The notes: a model not told the origin generated them from the sequence alone. A stretch of 64,000 bases of DNA from Streptomyces sp. NBC_01276 (GCF_041435355.1 NZ_CP108442.1:7934501-7998500); one strand, 5' to 3'. Shown: positions 45,231-54,289, numbered from the stretch's first letter. Made by a program: numbers and translations.

Positions 45231-47795
45231 TTACGGTCGCGCGGGGCGGTGCCCGTCGCGTGCTTCGTGCCTGCGGTCCACCACCGCACGGAGTTTTCCG
45301 CTCGTCGGCGTGCGGTCCAGGGCGGAGCCGTGCACCGGCTCGACCGCGAAGTCCAGCAGCTGCTCCGACACGGCCGAGCGCACTTCGGGGTACGCCGCCA
45401 GGAAGGCGTCGTGTGCGGCGGTCGGGTCCAGGGTGTCGGTGCGCTCCATGCGGAGGGTGAGGACCTCCCGGACGGGCCCGCTGGTCAGGACGGTCTGGAT
45501 CTCGCCGCTGTAGTGCAGCCGCTCCTCCGCGATGGCCACGAAGCGGCGGTGGTTGAGGAAGTACGTCGCCACCCGCATCACCTCGCCCAGCCGGCCGAGC
45601 AGTTCGAAGCGCGGGGCGTGGCTGCCGCAGGGGCAGCGGCCCGGCAGGGCGCGTCCGAGGTCGCCGATGACGTAGCGGTCGAGGTGCTGGCCGCGGCGGG
45701 CGCGGGTGGTGAAGACGAGCCGGCCGGTCTCCCCGGGCGCCACCGGGCGGTCGGCGTCGATCTCGACGATCTCCAGGGTGTGCAGGTCGGCGTGGAGGTG
45801 GTGGACGCTGCCGGTGCTGTGCGTGCACTGGTAGCCGAGGGGGCCGAGGTCGGTGCTGCCGTAGGTGATGGAGCGGATGACCTCGATGCCGTAGGTCTCG
45901 GTGAGGGTGCGGCGCTGCTCCTCGGTGAAGTGTTCGCCGCCGTAGTAGATCTTGCGGATGCCGCCGTAGGAGCGCAGGAGGTCCGACGCCTCGTGCAGGA
46001 GCTGCCAGAGGTAGGAGGGCATCCCGAAGAGGGTGTCCACCTCGTACGCGATGATCATCTCCGCGGTGGCACGGTGGTCGGGCCCGGCGGCCATCGGCAT
46101 CTGGACGCCGCCGAGGCGCTCCAGGATGGAGAAGAAGCTGATGAACCCGCCGTACATGCCGCCGCAGTAGAAGAGGTTGGCGGTGCGGTCGCGCGCCGGG
46201 TCGTAGCCGGCGGCGAGGAGGCCGCGTGCGGCGGCGTGCATCTGCGTGTCGTAGTCCTCGTACGTGAAGAGCGACAGGGCGGGCGTACCGGTGCTGCCTC
46301 CGCTGCGGAAGTAGAGCTCGGCGTCGCCCCGGTCGACTCCGCGGTTGAGCTCCTGGACGGCGGCCTTGTCGAGCAGCGGGCCCGCGGGCGCCGGGAAGGC
46401 GACCGGGCGGGCGAGGTCGTCGAGGCAGGCGGTGGCGGCGAAGCGCCGGTCGGCCTGGACGGCGACGCGGCGGCTGTAGCGCTGGAGGGCGTACACCCCG
46501 TCGTGGGGTTCGCCGGAGTAGCCGGCCGTCATGGCGCCGATGGGCGTGACGCGGGTGGCGCCGGCGGCGAGGACCAGGGCGGACAGCTCGGCGGTGTCGG
46601 TCGGGCTGCCCGCGATGCCCGCGGTCTGGAGGTAGCGGCGCATGGGACGCAGCGTCGCGATGAGGTTCTTGCGGGGCAGCGGCTTGACCCACACGCTGCG
46701 GTGCAGCGGGGAGGCGGTGAGCGCCGGGCGGGTGTCGGCGATGACGCGCCAGGTACCGTCGGGGGCGGCCAGGACGCGGGTGAAACCGAGGTGTTCCTCC
46801 AGGCGGGCGAGGTGCTCGGTGGTGGTCAGCTCGGCGTACTCGGCCGGGTCGAGCTCCACCTCGGCAGGCGCCGGCCGGGCGGCCAGCGCGGCGGCGAGCC
46901 GCTCGGCGCACGCGTGGAGTTCCCCGGCGTCCTCGGTGTCGAGGTAGACCACCTGGGGGCTGGAGCAGGCCTGCTGCTCGAAGAGGCAGATGTCCCGGGC
47001 CAGGTCGGTCAGGGTCTGCTCGTCCGCCCAGGTGTCCCGCGTGAGGTAGGCGAAGGAGATTTTGTGTCCCCACTCCACCAGACGGCACCCGGCCGGGACG
47101 TGGGCGGCGACGCCCTCGACGGCGGCCTCGCCGCCCCAGACGGCGACGGCGTCGGCGGGGGCGCACATCAGGCCCAGCCAGTCCCGGCGGGAGGAGGGGA
47201 AGCGCAGCACGATGATGCGCTCGGCGAGGGCGCCCGTCGGATCCTGCGCGGCGAGTTCGGCGAGGAGGTGCTGGGCGAGCAGGGTGTCGGCGCTGCTGGT
47301 CTTGAGGACGTTGACGTTGCCCGCGAGGAGTCCCTCGATCAGGCTGAGCGGGGCGACGGTGGCGGCGTTGCCGGGGGCTATGTGGGCGACCAGGCCGACG
47401 GGCGCCCAGGCCTCGTAGACCGTCTCCTTGGCGTCGGGGCGGGTCAGCCGCTGCGGGGCGGTGCCTCCCAGCTCGCGGTGGAGCTTGCGGGTGAGGGAGC
47501 CACGGCCGAGGAAGGCGGCGAGCTCGGCGAAGAGCTCCTCGGTCGCCGGGCCGTCAGCCCCGGTGCCCGCGCCGCCCTCCACGGGCAGGTGCGGGACCAG
47601 CCGCTCCCGGACGGGGTGGCCGGGGTCGCGCAGGGCTTCGGCGAGGGCGTCGCAGGCGGCCAGGACCGTCTCGGTGTCCAGCGGTGCGGCGAGTGCGGCC
47701 TCCACGGCGGCGGGCAGCGCGGCCAGGCGGTCGGCGGCCTCGGCGTCGCCGATGAAGGCGCCCTGCCAGTAGTGCTCGGTGGTGGTGTCGGTCAT
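45231..47795 (-). CDS. LuxC-type acyl-CoA reductase fused to a PaaK/LuxE-like adenylating domain
   Basis: The product has 854 residues from the ATG at 47795. Residues 1-420 are an aldehyde-dehydrogenase-like acyl-CoA reductase of LuxC type, with VGLVAHIAPGNAATVAPLSLIEGLLAGN and the catalytic Cys277 in FEQQACSSPQ. Residues 440-854 are a phenylacetate-CoA-ligase-like adenylating domain with the phosphate-binding motif SGGSTGTP (498-505) and YGGEHFTEEQRRTLTETYGIEVIRS. The layout implies acid activation and NADPH reduction of the thioester or acyl group to an aldehyde. It overlaps the LuxE-like gene by 4 bp and is the last gene of the operon. Confidence 0.85.
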   Translation of the reverse strand: MTDTTTEHYWQGAFIGDAEAADRLAALPAAVEAALAAPLDTETVLAACDALAEALRDPGHPVRERLVPHLPVEGGAGTGADGPATEELFAELAAFLGRGSLTRKLHRELGGTAPQRLTRPDAKETVYEAWAPVGLVAHIAPGNAATVAPLSLIEGLLAGNVNVLKTSSADTLLAQHLLAELAAQDPTGALAERIIVLRFPSSRRDWLGLMCAPADAVAVWGGEAAVEGVAAHVPAGCRLVEWGHKISFAYLTRDTWADEQTLTDLARDICLFEQQACSSPQVVYLDTEDAGELHACAERLAAALAARPAPAEVELDPAEYAELTTTEHLARLEEHLGFTRVLAAPDGTWRVIADTRPALTASPLHRSVWVKPLPRKNLIATLRPMRRYLQTAGIAGSPTDTAELSALVLAAGATRVTPIGAMTAGYSGEPHDGVYALQRYSRRVAVQADRRFAATACLDDLARPVAFPAPAGPLLDKAAVQELNRGVDRGDAELYFRSGGSTGTPALSLFTYEDYDTQMHAAARGLLAAGYDPARDRTANLFYCGGMYGGFISFFSILERLGGVQMPMAAGPDHRATAEMIIAYEVDTLFGMPSYLWQLLHEASDLLRSYGGIRKIYYGGEHFTEEQRRTLTETYGIEVIRSITYGSTDLGPLGYQCTHSTGSVHHLHADLHTLEIVEIDADRPVAPGETGRLVFTTRARRGQHLDRYVIGDLGRALPGRCPCGSHAPRFELLGRLGEVMRVATYFLNHRRFVAIAEERLHYSGEIQTVLTSGPVREVLTLRMERTDTLDPTAAHDAFLAAYPEVRSAVSEQLLDFAVEPVHGSALDRTPTSGKLRAVVDRRHEARDGHRPARP

Positions 47796-48961
47796 GACAT
47801 TCCCTTCATCAGTTCGGCGGCGGCCACGGCACAGCTGCGGTTGCGGCTGACACCGGCGCGGCCGTGGATCGTGAACCACGGGGTGGACAGCTCGCATCCG
47901 CACTCCTCGCCCGGGTGGAGCGAGGCCAGGTCGCCCATGACGACGCTCTGTGCCGGTACGGAGGTGATGTACGGGGACACCAGGTGCAGGTAGCCGCGCT
48001 CGCCGTACGGGAGCGGTTCGAGCGTGCGGGTGGAGCGGACGAACACGCGGGACCAGACGGGGGCGTGGAGGTTGTGCCGCGCGCACTCGATGTACGGGAT
48101 GCAGTGCTCGACGGATCCGAAGGTGTCGCGGATCCGCTCGGACGGGATGCCGAGCTGCTCGGTGACGCGGGCGTACAGCTCGTGCTTGCCGATCTGCCGG
48201 TCGGTGTGGCCCTTCCAGCCCCCGCCGAGGATGACCAGGGACCCTTCCGGCAGTTCCAGCGGCGCCAGGCCCATGGCGCGCATCCGCTCCAGGGTGAACC
48301 AGAGGAACGCCGGGAAGCCGAGGATGCGCACGGGGGCGTCCTCCTCGGCGAAGCGGCGCAGTGCGGCGACGCAGCCGAAGGGGTCGAACTCGTGCCCGTT
48401 GCCGGTGGTGCGCAGCGCGTACTCGACCTGCCGGGCCGGGGCGAAGTCGCACAGGTAGTTGTCGGTGAACGAGGTGCCCAGGTTGAGGTCGCGTGCGGGC
48501 TCGTAGCTGTAGAGCAGGTAGTTGACGTCCTGGGTGGGGTCGATCCAGCCGTTGTGGTCGAAGATGCGTGCGACCATGCGCTGGGCCGAGCGGATGGTCC
48601 ACTCGTCGAAGAACATCTGCGACTTCTGTCCCGTGGTGCCGGAGGAGGTCAGGTGCAGGTGGACGTCGTCGCGGGGGATGGACAGGACCTCGTGCCGCTT
48701 GAAGAAGTTCGCGTGCACGAGGGGCGCCTCGTACGGGGTGTCCGGCCGCTCCCCGTCGTAGAGGCTGCGGAAGAACGGGGACCGGTCCCGGTGCCAGGCG
48801 TTGATCTCCGCCATCGCGGCGGCGAACAGCTCCTCCTCCGCGGGGCCGGAGGCGTAGGGCGCGGTCAGGTCGCAGAGCTGCTGGACCCGGGCGAGGGCCG
48901 TGGCGTCGGGGACGCCGACGGGGGCGAGATGGGGGTTCACGGCCGGGGGCGGGGGAGTCAT
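47792..48961 (-). CDS. LuxE-like acyl-protein synthetase
   Basis: The product has 389 residues from the ATG at 48961. The adenylation motif LTSSGTTGQKSQMFFDEWTIRSA and ILGFPAFLWFTLERM, LVILGGGWKGH and GSVEHCIPYIECARHNLHAP match the LuxE acyl-protein synthetase family, which activates an acid as acyl-AMP and hands the acyl group to a cysteine, its own or that of the LuxC partner. LuxA and LuxB are absent, so this is not a light-emission operon. It overlaps both neighbours by 4 bp. Confidence 0.85.
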   Translation of the reverse strand: MTPPPPAVNPHLAPVGVPDATALARVQQLCDLTAPYASGPAEEELFAAAMAEINAWHRDRSPFFRSLYDGERPDTPYEAPLVHANFFKRHEVLSIPRDDVHLHLTSSGTTGQKSQMFFDEWTIRSAQRMVARIFDHNGWIDPTQDVNYLLYSYEPARDLNLGTSFTDNYLCDFAPARQVEYALRTTGNGHEFDPFGCVAALRRFAEEDAPVRILGFPAFLWFTLERMRAMGLAPLELPEGSLVILGGGWKGHTDRQIGKHELYARVTEQLGIPSERIRDTFGSVEHCIPYIECARHNLHAPVWSRVFVRSTRTLEPLPYGERGYLHLVSPYITSVPAQSVVMGDLASLHPGEECGCELSTPWFTIHGRAGVSRNRSCAVAAAELMKGMS

Positions 48962-50097
48962 GGGGCAACCTCACGGGAGGGCAGATGTGCCGACGCCCAG
49001 GCCGACACATAGGAATCGAGGAATGGCTGGAGCGGAGGGTCGACGACCACGCCGCGGAAGTCGATGTGCTCGGTGGTGCGGGACATGACCGCGTAGTCGT
49101 GGAAGCCGTCGTGGTCCCGGCGCATGGCCGGGTACAGGGCGCCGGCGATGAAGCCCTGCGCGGTGAAGGCGGAGAGCGCGGCGTGGTGTTCGAGGGGGAC
49201 GAGCGCCTCGACGTAGCCGGCCCCGGCACGGGTGAGGGTACGGGTGACCGGCTCCAGCCAGCCCGCGGCGGCGGCCGGGTCGGGGTGGGCGGCGACCAGG
49301 GCGCAGTACCCGCCGGTGCGGTTGAGGTACGCGTACACCTCGAAGCTGCCGTCGCCGGGGGTGAGGAGGACGTTCGGGGTGTGCAGGGGGTAGAACCAGC
49401 GGCCGGTGTCCGGGAAGTGCGCGTGGAAGCGGCGGCGGACGAAGGCCGGCGCCTCGATCATCTCCAGCGGGGCCGCCGCGGGCCTGGCCGGCACCGGCTG
49501 CGGCGGCGTGGGCCGGGTGTCCGCGTAGCTGATGCCGAGGCTCGCCCCGGCGGTGTGCAGGAGCGGCTCCAGGGAGGCGGGCACCTCGGCGACGGGAACC
49601 CTGCGGTCCAGCACCCCGGGCGAGTGACGCGCGTAGAGTGCGAGGCTCTCCCGGCTGCTGAGATCAACGGCGTTCGGCAGGATGCCCATGGGGCGGAAGC
49701 CGTTGCGGGCCACGACGCGCTGGGGTCCGGCACTGACCGTACGGACAGTGGCGTACACCGAGTCGAGGGTGCCCGCGTTGAGGGTGCCCGCGCACAGGGC
49801 TTCGGTCAGCTGTCCGGCCAGCCCCGATCCGCGCTGGTCCGGGTGGACGGCGAGCCCTTCGAGGCGGCCGATACGGCTGCCGGGCTCGCCGTGGATCGCC
49901 GCCGATCCCGCGAGGGCCCCGGTACGGGGGCAACGGGCGACGAGCCAGAGGGTGTACGCGTCCTGGATGAGGCGGGACATCTCGGCGGGGTCGGTGCCGA
50001 GGGCCGTGGGGTAGTGCGGGCCGTAGACGGCGTAGTAGAGCTGACGGAGGTCGGCGATGTCGGCCGGGGTGGCCTGCTCGATCACTGCGGCGGTCAT
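48958..50097 (-). CDS. tandem GNAT-type acyltransferase
   Basis: The product has 379 residues from the ATG at 50097. The N-terminal GNAT domain (about 1-160) has the acetyl-CoA loop LEGLAVHPDQRGSGLAGQL. The C-terminal part (about 235-365; FEVYAYLNRTGGYCALVAAHPD, LVPLEHHAALSAFTAQGF) looks like a second, degenerate GNAT fold. The linker is Pro-rich. It may acylate an amine, for example the aldehyde-derived or amino-acid-derived product of the operon. The substrate is unknown. Confidence 0.8.
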   Translation of the reverse strand: MTAAVIEQATPADIADLRQLYYAVYGPHYPTALGTDPAEMSRLIQDAYTLWLVARCPRTGALAGSAAIHGEPGSRIGRLEGLAVHPDQRGSGLAGQLTEALCAGTLNAGTLDSVYATVRTVSAGPQRVVARNGFRPMGILPNAVDLSSRESLALYARHSPGVLDRRVPVAEVPASLEPLLHTAGASLGISYADTRPTPPQPVPARPAAAPLEMIEAPAFVRRRFHAHFPDTGRWFYPLHTPNVLLTPGDGSFEVYAYLNRTGGYCALVAAHPDPAAAAGWLEPVTRTLTRAGAGYVEALVPLEHHAALSAFTAQGFIAGALYPAMRRDHDGFHDYAVMSRTTEHIDFRGVVVDPPLQPFLDSYVSAWASAHLPSREVAP

Positions 50098-51449
50098 CGG
50101 GCGCCTCCCGCGGCGGGGGCCGGCGACGGGGCCGCGGAGTCGGCGCCGCGGTCGGTGACCGGGTCTTCCGCCGTACGGGAGTGCCTGGGCAGCAGGAGCA
50201 GGGCGAGGGCGGCGGGTACCAGTCCGGCCGCCTGGATCAGGCACAGGGTGCGGGCGGAGAGGTGGTCGCCCAGCAGGCCGAACAGGAGCGAGGCGACGGG
50301 GAAGGTGGCCCCGAGCACGGCCTGCATGACGGCGAAGAAGGCCGGCTTGTCGGCCGTCGGCACCAGCCGCTGGAACAGGGCCACGAAGCGGACCCCGATC
50401 ACCCCGACGCACCAGCCGGTCACCAGCAGGGCCCCGGCGATGACGGGCAGCGCCGCGATCAGGCCGGGGACGGCGAGGGCGACGGCCATCGCACCCAGGC
50501 AGGCGGAGCCGACGACGGAGGGACGGCCGGGTACCCGGGCACCGGTGAAGGAGCCGAGGAGCGTGCCCGCGCCGAGCGATGCCTCCAGGAGGGACACGGT
50601 GGCGCCGTCGCCGTGCAGGACGGAAGCGGTGTAGAGCGGCATGACGACGAAGACGGCGGTGGTGAAGAGGTTGGCCGCGGCGAAGGAGAGCAGGATGGCG
50701 CGGACGTAGGGCAGCGCGCCGAGGATCTGGCGCAGCGTGCGCCGGGGCGGTGCCCCGGCCCGCTCCGTGTCCGCGTCCGCCGCCGCATCCACCGCATCCA
50801 CCGCATCCACCGCATCCGCCACCTGCGCGTCCGCGGTGCGGAACCGTACGGTCGTGATCAGCGCCGCGGCCGCGCAGTAGGCGACGGCGCAGCCGGCCGC
50901 GAGGCCCGCGATGCCACCGCTGTCCACGATGAGGGCGCCGAGCAGGGCGCCGCCCAGGCCGGCGAGCGACTGGGTGGACAGTTCGAACCCGGTGGCCGCT
51001 TCGATGTCCTCGTCCTCGACGAGCTCGGGCACGGAGGTGGTCAGGCACGGGTCGAAGAAGGCCTGGCAGGTGGCCAGTGCCAGGGCCGCCGCATAGGCCG
51101 CGGCGACCGGCAGATCGCTCGTACCGGCCCAGACGGCGAGCGCCGCGGCGGCCGCTCCGGCGCCACCGGCCGCGGAGCGGAGCAGCGAGCCGTGGGCGCA
51201 GCGGGTGATGGCGCGGGCGACGAGCGGGGCCGAGATCACGGCGGGCAGGGTGCTGACGCACATGAACAGCCCGGCCGCGAGCCCGCCGCTGCCGGAGGCG
51301 GCGTAGCCGATGAGCCACCAGGAGGTGCCCACCTGGAACATGCGTACCGCGGCCTGGGTGAGCACCTGGCCGACCCACATGGTTCCGAAGGCGCGGTTGC
51401 GCAGGACGAGCGGGAGCCGGTGGCCGGGGGCCGTCGTAGGGGCGGTCAT
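50094..51449 (-). CDS. MFS transporter, probable exporter
   Basis: The product has 451 residues from the ATG at 51449, with 12 predicted membrane segments. A central cytoplasmic loop carries the repeat DAVDAVDAVDA, encoded by four copies of a 9-bp unit. The protein resembles antibiotic-efflux type MFS members. Between the adenylating enzyme and GNAT genes, and overlapping both by 4 bp, it most likely exports the operon product. Confidence 0.9.
   Translation of the reverse strand: MTAPTTAPGHRLPLVLRNRAFGTMWVGQVLTQAAVRMFQVGTSWWLIGYAASGSGGLAAGLFMCVSTLPAVISAPLVARAITRCAHGSLLRSAAGGAGAAAAALAVWAGTSDLPVAAAYAAALALATCQAFFDPCLTTSVPELVEDEDIEAATGFELSTQSLAGLGGALLGALIVDSGGIAGLAAGCAVAYCAAAALITTVRFRTADAQVADAVDAVDAVDAAADADTERAGAPPRRTLRQILGALPYVRAILLSFAAANLFTTAVFVVMPLYTASVLHGDGATVSLLEASLGAGTLLGSFTGARVPGRPSVVGSACLGAMAVALAVPGLIAALPVIAGALLVTGWCVGVIGVRFVALFQRLVPTADKPAFFAVMQAVLGATFPVASLLFGLLGDHLSARTLCLIQAAGLVPAALALLLLPRHSRTAEDPVTDRGADSAAPSPAPAAGGAR
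50783..50818. repeat. 9-bp in-frame tandem repeat inside the MFS gene
   Basis: CCGCATCCA is repeated three times in a row, then CCGCATCCG once, within the coding sequence. On the coding strand it encodes DAV units in the central loop. Being a multiple of 3, copy number can change without frameshift. Confidence 0.8.
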
Positions 51450-52714
51450 GCGGTCGGCCTCTCGTCGAGGACGCGGATGAGCTTGCCGGAGCGGGAGTTG
51501 ACCGTGAGGTCGCTGTGGCGGGCCCACTCGACGCGGAGGGGGTGGACGAACCCGTTGGCGACGCTGTCGGGGTAGAGGGGCCGGGCGGTGTTCAGTCCGG
51601 TGACGACCGCCTCGGCGAGGACCTCCAGGCCGGCCGGGTCGCGGTCCTGGGCGGTGGCCAGGCGCAGGACGAGGCCGTCGCGGCCCTCCCCGCGGCGTAC
51701 GAGGAGCTGCATGCCCGTGACGAGTCCGCCGGTGTCGGCTTCGGCGACGGCGCTCGCGACGTCCTCCCAGTAGAGCGAGACGGGGCCGACGCGTACGCCT
51801 TCCTCGGCGCGGCCCAGGATGCGGAAGGGGCCGCCCTCGGTGTCGGTCCACTCGGCGCGGTCGCCGGCGGGGTAGCGGATGACGGGCATGAGGCGGCGGA
51901 AGAGCTGGGTGACGACGACCCGTCCGGGCCGTCCTGCCTCGCGGATCGGTTCGCCGGTCGTCTCGTCCAGGATCTCCACGACGGTCTGCGGGGAGAACGG
52001 CCGGTGGACGCGCGAGTCCGGACCGGGGACCGGCCTGCCGAGGAGGCCGCCGTCGACGCTCGCGTATCCGAGGGAGCGGGGTACGGCGTGGGGGAACGCG
52101 CCCGAGAGGAGGCGGCGCTGGTCGTCGAAGAGGGCTTCGCCCCCGAAGAAGAGGAGTTCCACGTGCGGGAGTTGGCGCCCGATGGAGATCAGGTACTCGG
52201 CGAGTCGGCACAGCGTGGTCGGCGTTCCGGCGACGACGTGCGCGCCGAAGTCGTCGAGGGTGGAGACGGTCGACTCCAGCGGCGCCGCGCCGCCGATGGG
52301 CAGCCGTACGTTGGCGACGGGGGCGTGCGCGAGCGAGTCGAGGATGAAGAGGAAGCTGGCGTAGAGCTCGCCGGCGTAGAACAGGTCGGCCACCCGGTGA
52401 CCGGGCCGCAGGCCCGCGTCGACGAGGCCGGCGCCGAATGTGGTGACGAACTCCTGCCATTCCTCACGGGTGTAGCAGGAGAAGCGCGGAGTCCCCGTGG
52501 TGCCGCCGGTCTTGAACACGACGGCCTCCCCGAGCGGGGCGGTCAGGACGAGGTTGTCGCGCAGGGTGTTGGCGGCCCAGAACTCGTTCTGATCCACCAC
52601 GGGCACATCGGTGAGGCTGTTCACCCGGGGCGCCAGGTCTGCGTAGAGGTCTGCGTAGAAGGGAGAGCAGTCTCGGGCGAAACGCACGAGGTCTGAAAAC
52701 TGCTGGACGGGCAT
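51446..52714 (-). CDS. PaaK-like AMP-forming acid ligase
   Basis: The product has 422 residues from the ATG at 52714 (AAGG upstream) and heads the operon. It is of the phenylacetate-CoA-ligase type: phosphate-binding VVFKTGGTTGTPRFSCYTREEW, HVVAGTPTTLCRLAEYL, LLFFGGEALFDDQRRLL, and VVVTQLFRRLMPVIRYPAGDRAEW. It should activate an aryl or acyl carboxylate as AMP ester or CoA thioester. A carrier protein or CoA could accept the group, but no carrier gene is visible. It overlaps the MFS gene by 4 bp. Confidence 0.87.
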   Translation of the reverse strand: MPVQQFSDLVRFARDCSPFYADLYADLAPRVNSLTDVPVVDQNEFWAANTLRDNLVLTAPLGEAVVFKTGGTTGTPRFSCYTREEWQEFVTTFGAGLVDAGLRPGHRVADLFYAGELYASFLFILDSLAHAPVANVRLPIGGAAPLESTVSTLDDFGAHVVAGTPTTLCRLAEYLISIGRQLPHVELLFFGGEALFDDQRRLLSGAFPHAVPRSLGYASVDGGLLGRPVPGPDSRVHRPFSPQTVVEILDETTGEPIREAGRPGRVVVTQLFRRLMPVIRYPAGDRAEWTDTEGGPFRILGRAEEGVRVGPVSLYWEDVASAVAEADTGGLVTGMQLLVRRGEGRDGLVLRLATAQDRDPAGLEVLAEAVVTGLNTARPLYPDSVANGFVHPLRVEWARHSDLTVNSRSGKLIRVLDERPTA

Positions 52715-52805
52715 GCTGCCTTACCTGGAAGACGAAAGTTGAAAGAGAAAAGGAAAAGGGAGCAGATGGCAGCAGGTGCGTGGGAGTCGTCACACGCTCA
52801 AGCTG

Positions 52806-52817
52806 TTGATCGTTCAA
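52806..52817. promoter_or_regulatory. TTGA-N4-TCAA inverted repeat upstream of the LuxC/LuxE operon
   Basis: TTGATCGTTCAA is a 4-bp inverted repeat 91 bp before the operon start, in an AT-rich patch with AATAATGC next to it. It could be a regulator site or part of the leftward promoter. No regulator gene is in the operon. Confidence 0.3.
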
Positions 52818-53072
52818 TAATGCTGGCATGCCCCCTAGTTCGAAGGCGTGAGCCCCACCTGATGCCCATTCACATCATGGAACACCGGGAGCGCACCACC
52901 AAATCGATGGCAGTTGACTCCGGCCACGTACGGCAGACTTTTGGCCCGCGGGGCCGGAATTGCGCAGCCCGGCGTGGAAAAGGGGGGTGGGGAAAGGTGG
53001 TTGCCCCGTGCCGGGTGGCGGCCCCGTACGCGTCGGAGTCAACAGAACCCGGCCTTGGTCAAGATCGGCTGT

Positions 53073-53205
53073 GTCACGGCTGTGTGCCAGGAGGCGGTGG
53101 CCGACAGTGGCTGCGAAGTGATGGCGGGATCCATGCTTTCGGCTGGTCGATGGGGTGCCACGGTGCCGTGTGTCCGGTGGTGACGGCCGGCGTCACGGCT
53201 GTGTG
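53073..53205. repeat. 14-bp direct repeat GTCACGGCTGTGTG
   Basis: Two identical copies (53073-53086 and 53192-53205) lie 119 bp apart upstream of the lipoprotein gene. The spacing is not a small multiple of the helical turn. They could be regulator sites or chance. Confidence 0.45.
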
Positions 53206-53340
53206 TGTAACGGCCAGGTATTAGAGGGTGCACGGGCGGAACGGCTGTCGTTCAGGTGGGGTCTTGCTGATCAGAAACACCCACTGGTGCCGATCCGCAA
53301 CGATGTGCCGGGCACCGCCAACAGATCCGAGGATGAGACG

Positions 53341-54015
53341 ATGCGCGTTCACAAGCTGACCTTCGCGGCCCTGGCCGTCGCCGCGGGCTTCTCGCTGACG
53401 GCCTGCCAGAACGGCGATGACGGCGCGGCGCAGAGCAGTCCTTCGTCCGCGGCCTCGGCGCCCGTCACTTCGCCCTCGGGCGGGGCTTCGGCATCGGCCG
53501 GAACCGGAGCGGGCGGCACCGCGAAGCCCTCATCCGGGACGTCCTCCGACGGCAAGGGGACGGCCGGCGGAACGGGTTCGGCCGACAGCGGCAAGTCCGG
53601 TACGTGCAAGACGGACGAGCTGACGATCACTGCCATGGACAGCACCATCGGCGGGGACACCGAGGGCACGGTCGCGGTGACGTTGAAGAACCACGGAAAC
53701 CGGGACTGCACCCTGCCCGGGTACGCGGGTGTCGACTTGAAGACCGCCTCGGGTTCGTTGTCGGCGCAGCGCACGGGCGAGAAGGCCGAGCCGAGCACCC
53801 TCAAGAAGGCGGCGTCGGTGTCCTTCGGGGTCACCTACCCGCTCAACACCTCGGGTGGTTCCGGTGTCCGCGTCACCGGCATGGTGGTGACCCCGCCGGG
53901 GGAGAGGCAGTCGGTCACCCTCGCCTGGCCGGGCGCCGCCACGCTGCCCGTCACCGAGGGCTCCGGTTCCGCGGTCAAGGTCGGCCCGATCGGCAGCGCC
54001 GGCCAGGGCGGCTGA
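53341..54015 (+). CDS. lipoprotein with DUF4232-like domain
   Basis: The product has 224 residues from the ATG at 53341, with GAGGATGAG just upstream. The signal peptide ends in the lipobox LTAC (Cys22). A 70-residue Ser/Gly/Ala/Thr-rich linker, probably extended across the cell wall, follows. The C-terminal domain (about 98-220; CKTDELTITAMDSTIGG, VTLKNHGNRDCTLPGYAGVDL, FGVTYPLNTSG) is the beta-sandwich DUF4232 type, common in streptomycete surface lipoproteins of unknown function. Confidence 0.87.
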   Translation: MRVHKLTFAALAVAAGFSLTACQNGDDGAAQSSPSSAASAPVTSPSGGASASAGTGAGGTAKPSSGTSSDGKGTAGGTGSADSGKSGTCKTDELTITAMDSTIGGDTEGTVAVTLKNHGNRDCTLPGYAGVDLKTASGSLSAQRTGEKAEPSTLKKAASVSFGVTYPLNTSGGSGVRVTGMVVTPPGERQSVTLAWPGAATLPVTEGSGSAVKVGPIGSAGQGG

Positions 54016-54289
54016 GACGGTTTACGGTGCCCCTGACCCCCCTTGACGCCGGTGTGCGGTGCGGCCTGTCGGGCCGGGGAGGTGGGAGAGGCGCGTTGCC
54101 GGCCCCTCGTCGCGGCCCCGGCTGCCCACCGATCGGCGGCGTAGGCGGCGGTCGGGCCAGGTGGAGCGTCCCGGCCTGCTCGGCGGGGAAACCTCGCCGG
54201 CCCGGGCCCTGGGTGGAGTCGGTGTCAGACGCCGACCAACGAGGGGCGTCCACTCCTCCGGACCACCTAGCGGATCGGGCGGGTGCTCG

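Larger units (their letters stand above)
52715..53340. other. 626-bp divergent intergenic region with direct repeats
   Basis: No gene is supported here; open frames are short and lack coding bias. The part next to 52714 is purine-rich (AAAGTTGAAAGAGAAAAGG) and includes TTGA-TCGT-TCAA at 52806-52817. Further right, GTCACGGCTGTGTG occurs at 53073-53086 and again at 53192-53205. The region should contain promoters for the LuxC/LuxE operon (leftward) and the lipoprotein gene (rightward). Confidence 0.5.

Noticed and set aside
45231..48961. A bioluminescence (lux) operon
   Set aside because: LuxC- and LuxE-like proteins are encoded, but no luciferase luxA/luxB, and PaaK-like, GNAT and MFS genes do not belong to lux operons.
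45231..49229. A continuous minus-strand frame of more than 1,300 codons through the LuxC fusion and beyond
   Set aside because: High-GC DNA leaves long stop-free stretches. Only the part from 47795 to 45231 has family motifs; upstream the real genes are in another frame with 4-bp overlaps.
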